Assembly (NCBI GenBank): GCA_029858965.1
Contig: JAOUDZ010000011.1
Span: 30,195 to 94,194, forward strand
DNA from: Cyclobacteriaceae bacterium
GTDB lineage: Bacteria; Bacteroidota; Bacteroidia; Cytophagales; Cyclobacteriaceae
Length of the DNA stretch: 64,000 bases
Direction of reading: 5' to 3'
Shown here: in pieces, positions 8,262 to 16,937 of the stretch
Layout of the letters: each line of letters opens with the position of its first letter
How positions within the stretch are numbered: position 1 is the stretch's first letter
Position numbers and translations under genes: made by a program
The notes under the pieces: model-generated
Databases searched by the model: none
What the model saw: only the letters and a program-made list of their open reading frames with translations
Told to the model about the DNA's origin: nothing

Positions 8262-8861
8262 ATGAGACTTATTCTCTCAATACTATTCTTTTTCATCTTT
8301 TCATGTGTGCGATCCCAATCAGAAAGCATTAGCAAAACAAAGTATTTTGACATTACACTGGCCGGTGTAAAAATCGGAGAATTAAAAGCTACACGGACTG
8401 TGAAGGATACAACTACTATTTATTTGCTCGACAGCAACGTGCATTTTTGGCTTATCTTATCCGTTGCGCTACATCACCATATTGAAACTGTGTATCGTGG
8501 AAAAAATCTATTTTCCTCAATCTCTGTCTCTGAGAGCAGCAATGGAACCTTTACTTCTTCAGTCATTTGGAAGGGTGGGCATTATCAGACAAGCGTAAAT
8601 TCATATAAATACAAAAATTCGGACTCCATTTACGAGCCGGTGGAATGCAGCATTGCTCGATTCTATTTTGATGAACCTGTTAACATCCGGAAGACGCTGG
8701 CTGATGCTTACGGGATTCTGGCCGCTGTAAAAAAAGTGAAGCCGGGAAACTATGAAGTAGAAGGGCAGGGGAATATCAATAAATACTTTTATGAAAACGG
8801 TGAATTTGTGCGCGCCAGCATTTTTAGTAAAGTAAGGTACGAGGTGGTTGCTCGGAAATGA
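8262..8861 (+). CDS. Exported protein, DUF6134-like
   Basis: This 199-residue protein has a hydrophobic N-terminus (MRLILSILFFFIFSCVRSQS) that could be cleaved by signal peptidase I. The mature part, beginning near KYFDITLAGVKIGELKATRT, is predicted to be mainly beta strand, consistent with a DUF6134-type fold in which a cytochrome- or lipid-free beta sandwich repeats a V.I..L......G...S pattern. I recognise no catalytic motif. It stands alone, about 110 bases downstream of the unassigned membrane protein. The DUF number is a moderate-confidence guess; the exported location is better supported. Confidence 0.7.
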   Translation: MRLILSILFFFIFSCVRSQSESISKTKYFDITLAGVKIGELKATRTVKDTTTIYLLDSNVHFWLILSVALHHHIETVYRGKNLFSSISVSESSNGTFTSSVIWKGGHYQTSVNSYKYKNSDSIYEPVECSIARFYFDEPVNIRKTLADAYGILAAVKKVKPGNYEVEGQGNINKYFYENGEFVRASIFSKVRYEVVARK

Positions 8862-9033
8862 GCAAAACATTTTTTCAGGGTTTTTGATTTCAATGCCGCA
8901 GCTTCCGCTTCAGGAGAAATATCTATCGAACACGTTTGCAATTCTGATTGTTAGAGAGAAATCTGCTTGTAATGCTTCCTATAAAAGCACCTAAGTGCTT
9001 CATCATCAGCGAATGATTTCAAAATGTCTGAAT

Positions 9034-9051
9034 ATTAATCGGTCGATTAAT
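9034..9051. promoter_or_regulatory. 18-bp perfect palindrome (operator-like)
   Basis: ATTAATCG-GT-CGATTAAT is a perfect dyad with 8-bp arms in the A/T-rich stretch 8862-9234, which otherwise holds no gene. It lies about 185 bases upstream of the 39-codon microprotein ORF. There is no T run, so it looks more like a protein-binding site than a terminator. Confidence 0.4.
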
Positions 9052-9234
9052 TCATCGCTAAATATTTTTTTCTCAAAATGACTTATTTAAAAAGCTTCAA
9101 TTCAACTCCAAAATGAAGAATTCTAAAAAACATAGATCAGAATTAAAACGTTTTTAGCATTAAAGATGTTTTCCAGGACGTAAGTAAGAACTTTTATTCC
9201 GATCTTGCGTATTGGCTTTAAATTATAGTTGGTT

Positions 9235-9354
9235 ATGAAAACACATGCAAAAATTCACATCAATCCTATCCATCGCGATTTATTTATTGCGTTGGTTGCA
9301 GGGTTCACTATGGCTGTCATTATTGTTTCGGCGGTGGTGATTGTTATCGGGTAA
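9235..9354 (+). CDS. 39-residue single-pass membrane microprotein (candidate)
   Basis: This ORF is too short for the supplied track. It reads MKTHAKIHINPIHRDLFIAL and continues as VAGFTMAVIIVSAVVIVIG, then TAA. A short basic, histidine-containing N-terminus (three His, two Lys, one Arg) precedes one strongly hydrophobic 20-22 residue helix that ends at the C-terminus, the layout of a small bitopic membrane protein with the N-terminus inside. A very strong rho-independent terminator begins 12 bases after the stop, which suggests that a real short transcript ends here. I recognise no family. The alternative is that this is an untranslated small RNA with a chance ORF. Confidence 0.55.
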   Translation: MKTHAKIHINPIHRDLFIALVAGFTMAVIIVSAVVIVIG

Positions 9355-9365
9355 CCGTAACGAAT

Positions 9366-9408
9366 AAGGCCCCGCCCTGACATTGTCGGGGCGGGGCCTT
9401 TTCTTTTT
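9366..9408 (+). terminator. Strong rho-independent terminator after the microprotein ORF
   Basis: AAGGCCCCGCCCTGACA pairs over 17 positions, with one G-T wobble, with TGTCGGGGCGGGGCCTT, leaving almost no loop, and is followed by TTCTTTTT. It is the strongest hairpin in the window. Its T run is on the plus strand, so it serves the microprotein and not the convergent moaE. Confidence 0.9.
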
Positions 9409-9425
9409 CAAAATTCTTCTAAAGT

Positions 9426-9854
9426 TTATCCTTTAAATTCCATTTCCGGCCGGGCAGAAATCCATTCCTCACCATCTTCAAAAACTTCCTTCTTCCAGAT
9501 CGGTGCCTTTTCTTTCACAGTATCGATTATAAACTGACAAGCATCAAATGAATCCTTACGGTGTGGTGTAGATACTGCAACGACAACAGATACTTCACCT
9601 GGTTTCAACGTCCCGATCCGATGACTAATCGCCCAACCCAATAGGGGCCATCGCTGGGAAGCTTCATCAATAATTTTCCTGATTTCTCCTACCGCCATTG
9701 TCTCATACGCCTCATACTCAAGCCATAACACATTTTTTCCATGCGCATTGTTGCGAACTGTTCCAATAAAAACATTAACAGCCCCTGCACTCAGGCTGGT
9801 AGCTGTCTCAATCACTTTCTGAACATCGATGTGCTTTTCAGTTATTTTAATCAT
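9426..9854 (-). CDS. moaE: Molybdopterin synthase catalytic subunit MoaE
   Basis: MoaE is the large subunit of molybdopterin synthase; with thiocarboxylated MoaD it converts cyclic pyranopterin monophosphate into molybdopterin. The 142-residue protein shows GAVNVFIGTVRNNAHGKNV, LEYEAYETMAVGEIRKII, ISHRIGTLKPGEVSVVVAVS, HRKDSFDACQFIIDTVKEKAPIWKKE, which covers the conserved active-site Lys and Arg residues. Length is normal. It lies downstream of moaD on the same strand with an 83-base gap, giving the usual MoaD-MoaE pair. The strong hairpin beyond its stop faces the other strand. Confidence 0.95.
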   Translation of the reverse strand: MIKITEKHIDVQKVIETATSLSAGAVNVFIGTVRNNAHGKNVLWLEYEAYETMAVGEIRKIIDEASQRWPLLGWAISHRIGTLKPGEVSVVVAVSTPHRKDSFDACQFIIDTVKEKAPIWKKEVFEDGEEWISARPEMEFKG

Positions 9855-9937
9855 GATTTAGTGGGGTTGGGTTGAACAAAAGTGTCGTGTAAATGAAGGT
9901 AATTAAATGATGTACAATTCACAAAAAAAAATTCATT

Positions 9938-10180
9938 TTAACCGCCGCTAACAGGCGGAATAAGTGCTATTTCGTCCGAATCTTCCAGGATTCTGCCCTC
10001 TTCCGCATAATCACTATTCACAGCAATATAAAGTGACCGCAAGCCCAGCAACTGGGGAAATCGCTCATTTAACGTGAAGCGCAAGTCTGCAACAGTCTTT
10101 CCCTTGATTTCAATGATTGTTTCTTTGCCGCCAAGGATGTCTTTGGTTATGCCGAAAGCCTTGATTTTGAATTTATTCAT
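9938..10180 (-). CDS. moaD: Molybdopterin synthase sulfur carrier subunit MoaD
   Basis: MoaD is the small ubiquitin-like subunit of molybdopterin synthase. Its C-terminus must end in Gly-Gly for adenylation and thiocarboxylation, and here it ends IALIPPVSGG, exactly as required. The body shows FKIKAFGITKDILGGKETI and VNSDYAEEGRILEDSDEIA, typical of the ThiS/MoaD beta-grasp fold. I prefer the third possible Met (MNKFKIKAFG, 80 residues) as the start; the ORF track begins five residues earlier. The gene is divergent from moaA, and the roughly 200-bp gap should hold both promoters. The activating enzyme MoeB is not in the window. Confidence 0.93.
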   Translation of the reverse strand: MNKFKIKAFGITKDILGGKETIIEIKGKTVADLRFTLNERFPQLLGLRSLYIAVNSDYAEEGRILEDSDEIALIPPVSGG

Positions 10181-10382
10181 CATGTAGCCAACCACCGTTT
10201 TATGCTAATAATTCCCAAAATAAGGACCTTTCGCTATTAAAAGTAGATAATGGATACAAGTAAAGTTATCCGTAATCTTTATAATTCGTACGCATTAGCG
10301 GAATTTGAAGCATGAATGCATGCCCCTGGCAAGGGATAACCATTCAACGTTCCGGGATTATCGATATCTTTGATGTAAATTA

Positions 10383-11384
10383 TTGCGATTGACAACCATT
10401 CTCGACAATCATGGGCGCCCTATCACTTACCTGCGGCTAGCCGTCACAGACCGCTGTAACCTGCGTTGCTTTTATTGTATGCCGGAGCAGGGAATTCGTT
10501 ATTTGCCGAAGAAAGATGTCCTCACGTTTGAGGAAATCCAACGCTTAATCTCACTGCTCGCCTCCATGGGAATCACAAAGGTCCGGCTCACCGGCGGTGA
10601 ACCGTTTGTACGAAATGATTTGATGAAACTCATCCGGGGTATTACAAAAATTCAGGGCATTGAAGAACTTCACCTTACCACGAATGGTGTCCTGACCGGT
10701 AAACATATTCCGGAGCTGAAACAATTGGGGCTCGCATCCGTAAACCTCAGCCTTGACACACTCGACAAACAAAGATTCCATGCCATTACCAGAAGGGATG
10801 AATTTGAACCAGTAATGAACACCCTTAATCTGTTGATGGAGCACCAAATGCCCGTCAAGATCAATGCCGTGGTGATGGACGGAAAAAATATTGAAGACAT
10901 TCTTCCGCTCGTTGAATTGACCAGATTGAATAAAATAGATGTGCGGTTCATTGAAGAGATGCCGTTTAACGGTGAGGGTAACCATTACCCAACCTTGCAT
11001 TGGACCTACAAAAAGATTCTGGAATATATTAAAGGTCACTATCCAGAAATCATTAAGATACCGGATCCGGTATCTTCAACATCTTCAAATTACCAGATTC
11101 CGGGCCATATGGGTAACCTTGGCATTATCGCGGCTTTCAGCCGGACTTTTTGCGGAACCTGTAATCGCATTCGTGTGACCGCACAGGGTATGCTAAAAAC
11201 CTGTTTGTACGATGATGGTGTACTGGATATCCGTCAATTGCTTCGTGCCGATCTCAAAGATGATGCTTTGAAAGTGAAATTATTATCTGCATTTCAAAAC
11301 CGGGCAAAGGATGGCTTCGAAGCCGAAGCGAGCAGAAAGAACAAAATTCCGGTCTCAGAGTCTATGTCCACGATTGGCGGATAG
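10383..11384 (+). CDS. moaA: GTP 3',8-cyclase MoaA (radical SAM), TTG start
   Basis: MoaA is the radical SAM enzyme that starts molybdenum cofactor synthesis from GTP. The N-terminal cluster motif is DRCNLRCFYCMPEQG (CxxxCxxC), followed by MGITKVRLTGGEPFVRNDL for SAM binding. The C-terminal cluster reads FCGTCNRIRVTAQGMLKTC. The final GG of the family C-terminus is present (SMSTIGG). The start must be a TTG at 10383 (or the next TTG at 10389): an in-frame TGA lies at 10371-10373 and no ATG, GTG or CTG start intervenes. The 333-residue length is normal. It is divergent from moaD-moaE. Confidence 0.95.
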   Translation: MRLTTILDNHGRPITYLRLAVTDRCNLRCFYCMPEQGIRYLPKKDVLTFEEIQRLISLLASMGITKVRLTGGEPFVRNDLMKLIRGITKIQGIEELHLTTNGVLTGKHIPELKQLGLASVNLSLDTLDKQRFHAITRRDEFEPVMNTLNLLMEHQMPVKINAVVMDGKNIEDILPLVELTRLNKIDVRFIEEMPFNGEGNHYPTLHWTYKKILEYIKGHYPEIIKIPDPVSSTSSNYQIPGHMGNLGIIAAFSRTFCGTCNRIRVTAQGMLKTCLYDDGVLDIRQLLRADLKDDALKVKLLSAFQNRAKDGFEAEASRKNKIPVSESMSTIGG

Positions 11385-11449
11385 CCTGACCAATATTATT
11401 TTTCCGATAATTTCACCATCGAATTTTCCAGTAGCGCCGGGGCGTTAAA

Positions 11450-12739
11450 TTAATTATTAACCGGATCTGCGCCGGGTTTGATTTGAAATAAAGATCCCGA
11501 TCGGGTATCGTGCCCTATTCCGCGCTGTCCTATCATATACAACTCCCCAGATTCGTCCGCACCAAAACTGTTTATATAGTACTTTGGCATTATCAATTCT
11601 TCCTCCCCATCCTTGAATACCTCTCTTTTTTCGGCGGAGAATTCATCCAGGTTGTCAACAACTACTTTTGCCGGTATTTTCACCTGCAGGTCATTGAGGT
11701 AGAACATATCACCGCTCCAGTCTGCAATGATTACTTTGCCGCTCATTGGAGAATTGATTTTACCGTTGCAAATATGGCTACCCACAATGGCACTTCCGAA
11801 TCCAATTTCGTGGTTATATTCTGCAAGGGGGAATGCGGGCTCTGTCTTGATTGAATCTTTAGTCTGGTTCTCAGAAAGCAGGGTACCCTCATAAACAGGC
11901 CATCCATAATTTTTGCCTCGTTCAACGATGTTCACCTCTTCTCTTAATTGATTGCCAACATCTCCGCAGATCAAAACCCCGCTTACAGGATCAAAGGAAA
12001 ATCTATAGGGATTCCTGAATCCATATGCCCAAACTTCCGGCGATGGACTGTCCAGGAAAGGGTTATCTGCCGGTACTTTGTAAGGTTGGTCGTGGTTAAT
12101 ATCAATGCGCAAAATGGAGCCAAATAGATTGTTTAGATCCTGGGCATTCCCTCTTGAATGCTTTCCTGAACCTTCTCCAACACCCACATAGAGCATGCCA
12201 TCCGGACCAAACGCTAGGTGTCCGCCATTTACAAAATAACCTTCACAGTTGAGTTCCATGATGATTCTTTCACTATCCGGGTCTGCTTTGTCCGGATCTT
12301 CCGGGCTGATTTTGAATTCCGATAACCGTGCTGTATAGCCGGTACTATCCAGCCTGGATTCATGGCTGTAGTAAACAAAGAATCTCCCGTTTTCCGGAAA
12401 ACGGGGATGAAAGGCCAATCCGAGTAAACCCATTTCCGAAAAGCCAGGTAACCGATCTTCGACAAGATCACTGATATCAAGAAAGGGTTCCTTCATGGGC
12501 ATCTTATTCTTCAGCAAGACAATCTCACCCTTTTGCAGTACTACAAATAGCCGGTTAGAACCATCACCAGCGTTGGTAACATAAATGGGAATATCAAGAT
12601 CACCAGCGATCTGCACTAATCTTACGTGTAAGGTGTCGCGTGATGAATCACCCAATTGATCAGTAGCTGTTTTTGTCTGACATGAAAATAAGAAGGCAAC
12701 CAGGAAGAGCGTGAAAAAAACAATCAATTTTGTCATCAT
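11450..12739 (-). CDS. PQQ-dependent sugar dehydrogenase-like lipoprotein
   Basis: This 429-residue protein has a lipoprotein signal with lipobox LFSC (MMTKLIVFFTLFLVAFLFSC), so it is likely anchored in a membrane facing the periplasm. The mature part is a six-bladed beta-propeller of the glucose/sorbosone dehydrogenase family: EMGLLGLAFHPRFPENGRFFVYYS, NGGHLAFGPDGMLYVGVGEG, FGSILRIDINHD, EVWAYGFRNPYRFSFDP, GDVGNQLREEVNIVERGKNYGWP and the catalytic-type histidine region. These are the family's conserved blocks, also seen in soluble aldose dehydrogenase and in eukaryotic HHIP-like proteins. Whether it really uses PQQ is unknown, because no pqq genes are in the window. It stands alone. Confidence 0.88.
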   Translation of the reverse strand: MMTKLIVFFTLFLVAFLFSCQTKTATDQLGDSSRDTLHVRLVQIAGDLDIPIYVTNAGDGSNRLFVVLQKGEIVLLKNKMPMKEPFLDISDLVEDRLPGFSEMGLLGLAFHPRFPENGRFFVYYSHESRLDSTGYTARLSEFKISPEDPDKADPDSERIIMELNCEGYFVNGGHLAFGPDGMLYVGVGEGSGKHSRGNAQDLNNLFGSILRIDINHDQPYKVPADNPFLDSPSPEVWAYGFRNPYRFSFDPVSGVLICGDVGNQLREEVNIVERGKNYGWPVYEGTLLSENQTKDSIKTEPAFPLAEYNHEIGFGSAIVGSHICNGKINSPMSGKVIIADWSGDMFYLNDLQVKIPAKVVVDNLDEFSAEKREVFKDGEEELIMPKYYINSFGADESGELYMIGQRGIGHDTRSGSLFQIKPGADPVNN

Positions 12740-13070
12740 GAAACAGGAAGGGTTTGGTTAAAATACCTTTAATTGTTTTGCTTACAAAATATTTTTATCC
12801 TGTGGACTACTAGTTGATGGGCATAAGTATGAATATCACGATCGCGTTGTATTGGTATTAATTGCCTTTATATACCGGCAATGCGCCGGGTATCTTACCC
12901 ACAGTCCCGTTTATCTCCCATATTCTCATCTGATGAAGTTTTATTCTGCCGCCTGCCGGACATATCCATTGCCAAACAAGAAATGGCATGCGCTGAGTTG
13001 CAAAAGTTCGCCTTGAAAAAGGGGCTAATTACCCAATCCTTCCTATTTTGCGGCGTATTAATCGACCGGC
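12740..13070. other. Divergent promoter region, no gene seen
   Basis: About 330 bases separate the divergent dehydrogenase and YfhO-family genes. The ORF 12881-13273 overlaps the YfhO start in another frame and looks like noise. A small GC-rich dyad (CCGGC-AATGC-GCCGG) occurs near 12874-12888. I see no RNA gene. Confidence 0.5.
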
Positions 13071-15509
13071 ATGAAAAAGATAAATTTCGTTACGCATATC
13101 CTTCCTCACGGAATTGCCATTGCTGTATTTTTGATCGTTACCATTTTCTTTTACAATCCCATTTTCTTCGAAAACAAAGCCATAAACCAATCGGATATTC
13201 AACAATGGGAAGGCTCCTCGAAGTCGATGCGCGATTTTCGGCAACAGACGGGAGAAGAGCCGCTGTGGTCTGAATCCATGTTCAGCGGCATGCCGGGCTA
13301 TCTTGTCAATGTGGAGTGGGGAAACAAAGTTGTTGGCTATCTCAAAAGCATTCTTGCATTTAAGCTCCCACATCCCGTTGCCAACATCTACCTGGCTTTC
13401 TTATGTTATTACATTTTACTACTGACCTTTGGTGTAAGACCCTACCTGGCCATTGGAGGTGCTATCGCATTTGGCCTTTCCTCTTATTTGATTATCGGGC
13501 TTAGTGTAGGGCACAGTTCGCGAATCGGTGCCATTGCGTTTATGCCGCTTGTTATGGCTGGCATCCATCTTGCGTTTACAAACCGAAGAATATTAGGATT
13601 TGGTGTCACTACTGCCGGGCTTGCGCTGCACTTCCGTGAGAATCATTTGCAGATGACCTACTACCTATTGCTTATTGTCGCCATATATGGCATTATACAA
13701 CTCATCCTGTTTCTAAAAGCAAAGCAAGGTTTTCAGTTCCTCCAATCAGTCGGCGCGCTTATGCCTGCCGTAATCATTGCAGTAGGTACCTTCTTCGGAC
13801 CCATGTGGGCCATCACGGAATACAGCACCTATTCCCGTGGAAAGTCTGAATTGACTGCACCAGACACTAGAGAACAATCAAGCGGGCTGGACAGGAGTTA
13901 TGCTTTTCAATACAACTATGCTATTCTGGAACCGCTGACTTTGCTGATACCAAATTTTTATGGAGGCAGTAGCCAGCATTTAATGGCAGCTGATCAAGAT
14001 AGCTACGTGTACAAGGCCCTGGCGCGCACGGGTGATGAAAAGACGTTTAACCAGCTGGCCTATTATACCGGTGCCTATTGGGGACCTCAAACTCCCCTTC
14101 CCTATTATGCGGGTGCAATAATTGTATTTTTATTTGCAGTTGGCATTGCATTCGCAGAAAAAAAATATACGTGGTGGCTTGTTGCGGTTTGTGTTCTTGC
14201 CGTAATGATGAGTTGGGGCAGTAATTTTGCCAAATTCAATTACTTCATCTTCGACTACCTTCCTGGATACAATAAGTTCAGGTCCGTAACCTTTGCCGTG
14301 ATCATGATTATCATGGCAATGCCCCTGCTTGGGCTGCTTGGTGTAGAGAAGATTATGGTGGAAGGGTTAACCAAACCAAATAAGAAAAAGCTACTCATCG
14401 CATTTGGTGCAACGGGAGGCATATGCCTATTTTTCATACTATTTGCCGGCATGCTCAGCTTCGTGCGGCAGGGTGAAGAACAACTCCCATCCTGGTTCAT
14501 CAGCGCTTTAGCCGATGATCGCAAAAGCCTGTTGAGGAGTGATGCCCTCCGATCACTGGCATTCATCCTGGCTGCATTTATTGTACTCTATTTAGAAATA
14601 TGGAAAAAGATTTCGCCATTGGCATTTTATTTCTTTTTGATAGCCATGATCACGATTGATATTGCCATTGTAGACAATCGTCATTTCACCAAAGAAAACT
14701 ATAAGCGGAAACGTGAAAACGCAGCCTTCATAGCTTCAGAGGCGGATCAGGAAATTTTGAAAGACAAATCGTACTACCGCGTCTACAATTTACAGAATGC
14801 TTTCCTGGAGGCAAGGACTTCGTATTTCCACCATTCAGCAGGCGGATATCATGGCGTTAAGTTAAGGCGATATCAGGATCTCTATGATTCGTGTTTGTAT
14901 AAGGAAACCAATGAATTAATCCGCAACGTTCAAGCAGGCAACATGGATCTTAATCAATACGGCGTGATAAACATGCTCAATATAAAATATATGGTATTCG
15001 GGCCGCAGCGGGATAATATTATTCCTAACATGGCGGCAAGTGGAAACGCCTGGTTTGTAAAGGATTTAATTGTGGTAGACACACCTACAGAAGAACTAAA
15101 AACTGTATGTGAACTGGATACGCGAAAAACGGCAGTAGTAAATGGCTCCGAATTTAAGGTAGAAAGTTTTGCGTTTGATAGTACAGCCACGATTAGCCTA
15201 ACCGAACATAATCCCAACCATCTGAAGTATGAAAGTCAGTCGCAGGAAAATGTCTTTGCTGTTTTTTCTGAAATTTATTATCCGAAAGGGTGGGTAGTAA
15301 CCATCGATGGAAAGGAGGCAGAAATATTACGTGCGGATTACGTACTGCGTGCTATGCCGGTTCCTGCGGGCAAACACTCGATAGAATTCAATTTCCGGCC
15401 TCGTGCCTATGTGGTTGGAAACAAAATAACGACCTTCTCATCCTGGCTTATGCTGCTTGTTGTATTAGGAAGCATTGGATGGACATTTAAAGAATCAAAA
15501 GACGAGTAG
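13071..15509 (+). CDS. YfhO-family polytopic membrane protein
   Basis: This 812-residue protein has about 12-14 hydrophobic segments in its first 570 residues, a long exported C-terminal domain, and a last helix near the C-terminus (ITTFSSWLMLLVVLGSIGWTF). The early extracytoplasmic loop QWEGSSKSMRDFRQQTGEEPLW with SESMFSGMPGYL, and the later LEPLTLLIPNFYGGSS and YKRKRENAAF, are typical for the Bacteroidota branch of the YfhO family. The fold is GT-C-like, related to oligosaccharyltransferases; a Bacillus member helps glycosylate lipoteichoic acid, a polymer absent here. The C-terminal part (GWVVTIDGKEAEILRADYVLR) matches the usual carbohydrate-binding-like end. A role in cell-surface glycosylation is inferred. 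Confidence 0.88.
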   Translation: MKKINFVTHILPHGIAIAVFLIVTIFFYNPIFFENKAINQSDIQQWEGSSKSMRDFRQQTGEEPLWSESMFSGMPGYLVNVEWGNKVVGYLKSILAFKLPHPVANIYLAFLCYYILLLTFGVRPYLAIGGAIAFGLSSYLIIGLSVGHSSRIGAIAFMPLVMAGIHLAFTNRRILGFGVTTAGLALHFRENHLQMTYYLLLIVAIYGIIQLILFLKAKQGFQFLQSVGALMPAVIIAVGTFFGPMWAITEYSTYSRGKSELTAPDTREQSSGLDRSYAFQYNYAILEPLTLLIPNFYGGSSQHLMAADQDSYVYKALARTGDEKTFNQLAYYTGAYWGPQTPLPYYAGAIIVFLFAVGIAFAEKKYTWWLVAVCVLAVMMSWGSNFAKFNYFIFDYLPGYNKFRSVTFAVIMIIMAMPLLGLLGVEKIMVEGLTKPNKKKLLIAFGATGGICLFFILFAGMLSFVRQGEEQLPSWFISALADDRKSLLRSDALRSLAFILAAFIVLYLEIWKKISPLAFYFFLIAMITIDIAIVDNRHFTKENYKRKRENAAFIASEADQEILKDKSYYRVYNLQNAFLEARTSYFHHSAGGYHGVKLRRYQDLYDSCLYKETNELIRNVQAGNMDLNQYGVINMLNIKYMVFGPQRDNIIPNMAASGNAWFVKDLIVVDTPTEELKTVCELDTRKTAVVNGSEFKVESFAFDSTATISLTEHNPNHLKYESQSQENVFAVFSEIYYPKGWVVTIDGKEAEILRADYVLRAMPVPAGKHSIEFNFRPRAYVVGNKITTFSSWLMLLVVLGSIGWTFKESKDE

Positions 15510-15618
15510 AAATATTATAATCTATGGACAAGGGAACACGAAGGTGAGCGGATAATGAATATGGATTTGAGGAATGGTCGCAGTCAGGACAAAATATAAA
15601 CGCGAATTGCAGGGCAAA

Positions 15619-16914
15619 TTACTGTATTTGATTTAGCGTCACCTTTTCTCCTTTTCGGGTAAGCAAATGGATAATAGTCAAAGAGACCAGGTAAGTAAAA
15701 CCGCACAATGTGAAGAGTAAGTTGTATCCACCTACCAAATTACCGGCGGCTTTATAGGCATCCAACAGTGTTCCCACCAGCATTGGAAAGAGGATACCGC
15801 CTATGGCTCCCGCCATACCCGCAATACCGACAACAGAACTAACGGCCTCGGTAGGGAACATATCCGAAGCCATCGTAAAGACATTTGTTGCCCAGGCCTG
15901 GTGCACCGCTACGGCAAGGCTGATCAGGCCTACGGCCATCCACGCACTGGTTGCAAATTGGGCAAGTATGATAGACACTTCCAATGCAGCAAACAACAAT
16001 AACGATGCCTTCCGGGCACGCAACGTAGGCCACCCTCTCTTAATCAGCCATGAAGAAAAATATCCACCACCAATGCTACCAACGGTGGTTGCTGCATAAA
16101 TGATCATCAATTGCAGGCTTGGTTTTGTCAGGTCAAGGCTAAAGGTCGAAGCGAAATACGATGGAAGCCAAAATAGAAAGAACCAAAAAATCGGATCGAT
16201 TAAGCCCTTGCCTGTGATCAATGCCCACGTTTGCGGAAATGAAAAAAGCCTCTGCCATTTAATCGCATGCTTCGATTCCAGCATTTTTATTTCGTCCTGA
16301 CCACTCGTGATATAGTGATATTCTTCAGCAGACAACCGTTTCTGCTTTGCGGGAATAGTATAAAACAGCAACCAGAAGATTAACCAGATAAATCCAAGCG
16401 CTCCGGTAATCCAGAATACTTCCTGCCAGCCGAAATAATTCAAAATTAACGGGACAACCAGCAAAGCCAGCACGACGCCAACGCTTGTTCCCGAATTAAA
16501 AATACCTGTCGCCAGCGCGCGCTCCTTGGAAGGAAACCATTCGGAAACAGTTTTCATGGCCGCGGGAAAATTACCTGCTTCTCCAAGTCCCAGCCCTATT
16601 CGGGCGATACTAAAACCAGTAACGCTCCGGGCAAGCGCATGAAACATACCCGCAAGACTCCATATTACAATTGTAATGGTATAGCCCGCTTTCGTGCCGA
16701 TGCGATCAATGATTCCCCCTGAAACCAAAAGACCGATTGCATACGCTGCCGTGAATGCCATCACTATTCGGGCAAAGTCAGTTTCGGTCCATTCAAACTC
16801 TTTTTCCAGCAAGGGCTTGAGCAATCCGATTATTTGCCGATCCAAATAATTTATCGTAGTGGCAGAGAACAACAATACAACAATGAGCCAGCGGTAATTT
16901 TTAATAGTTGTCAT
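15619..16914 (-). CDS. Major facilitator hexuronate/anion:cation symporter (ExuT-like)
   Basis: This 431-residue transporter of the ACS family has 12 membrane helices. The N-terminus reads NYRWLIVVLLFSATTINYLDRQIIG, the stretch after helix 2 is the family A-motif GGIIDRIGTKAGYTI, and FSIARIGLGLGEAGNFPAAMKTVSEWFPSKERA is the characteristic signature for hexuronate, galactonate and related transporters. It starts 24 bases after the stop of the enolase-superfamily dehydratase on the same strand, so the pair should import and dehydrate a sugar acid. The precise substrate (hexuronate or aldonate) cannot be read from the sequence. Confidence 0.92.
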   Translation of the reverse strand: MTTIKNYRWLIVVLLFSATTINYLDRQIIGLLKPLLEKEFEWTETDFARIVMAFTAAYAIGLLVSGGIIDRIGTKAGYTITIVIWSLAGMFHALARSVTGFSIARIGLGLGEAGNFPAAMKTVSEWFPSKERALATGIFNSGTSVGVVLALLVVPLILNYFGWQEVFWITGALGFIWLIFWLLFYTIPAKQKRLSAEEYHYITSGQDEIKMLESKHAIKWQRLFSFPQTWALITGKGLIDPIFWFFLFWLPSYFASTFSLDLTKPSLQLMIIYAATTVGSIGGGYFSSWLIKRGWPTLRARKASLLLFAALEVSIILAQFATSAWMAVGLISLAVAVHQAWATNVFTMASDMFPTEAVSSVVGIAGMAGAIGGILFPMLVGTLLDAYKAAGNLVGGYNLLFTLCGFTYLVSLTIIHLLTRKGEKVTLNQIQ

Positions 16915-16937
16915 AAGTGGGTTTTGGGAACAAGAAA

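Noticed and set aside
10551-11039. 162-codon minus-strand ORF inside moaA
   Set aside because: It is antisense to a firmly identified gene and the protein is low in family-like features.
12881-13273. 130-codon plus-strand ORF overlapping the start of the YfhO gene
   Set aside because: It overlaps the well-supported YfhO-family start in another frame and its translation has no recognisable domain or signal.
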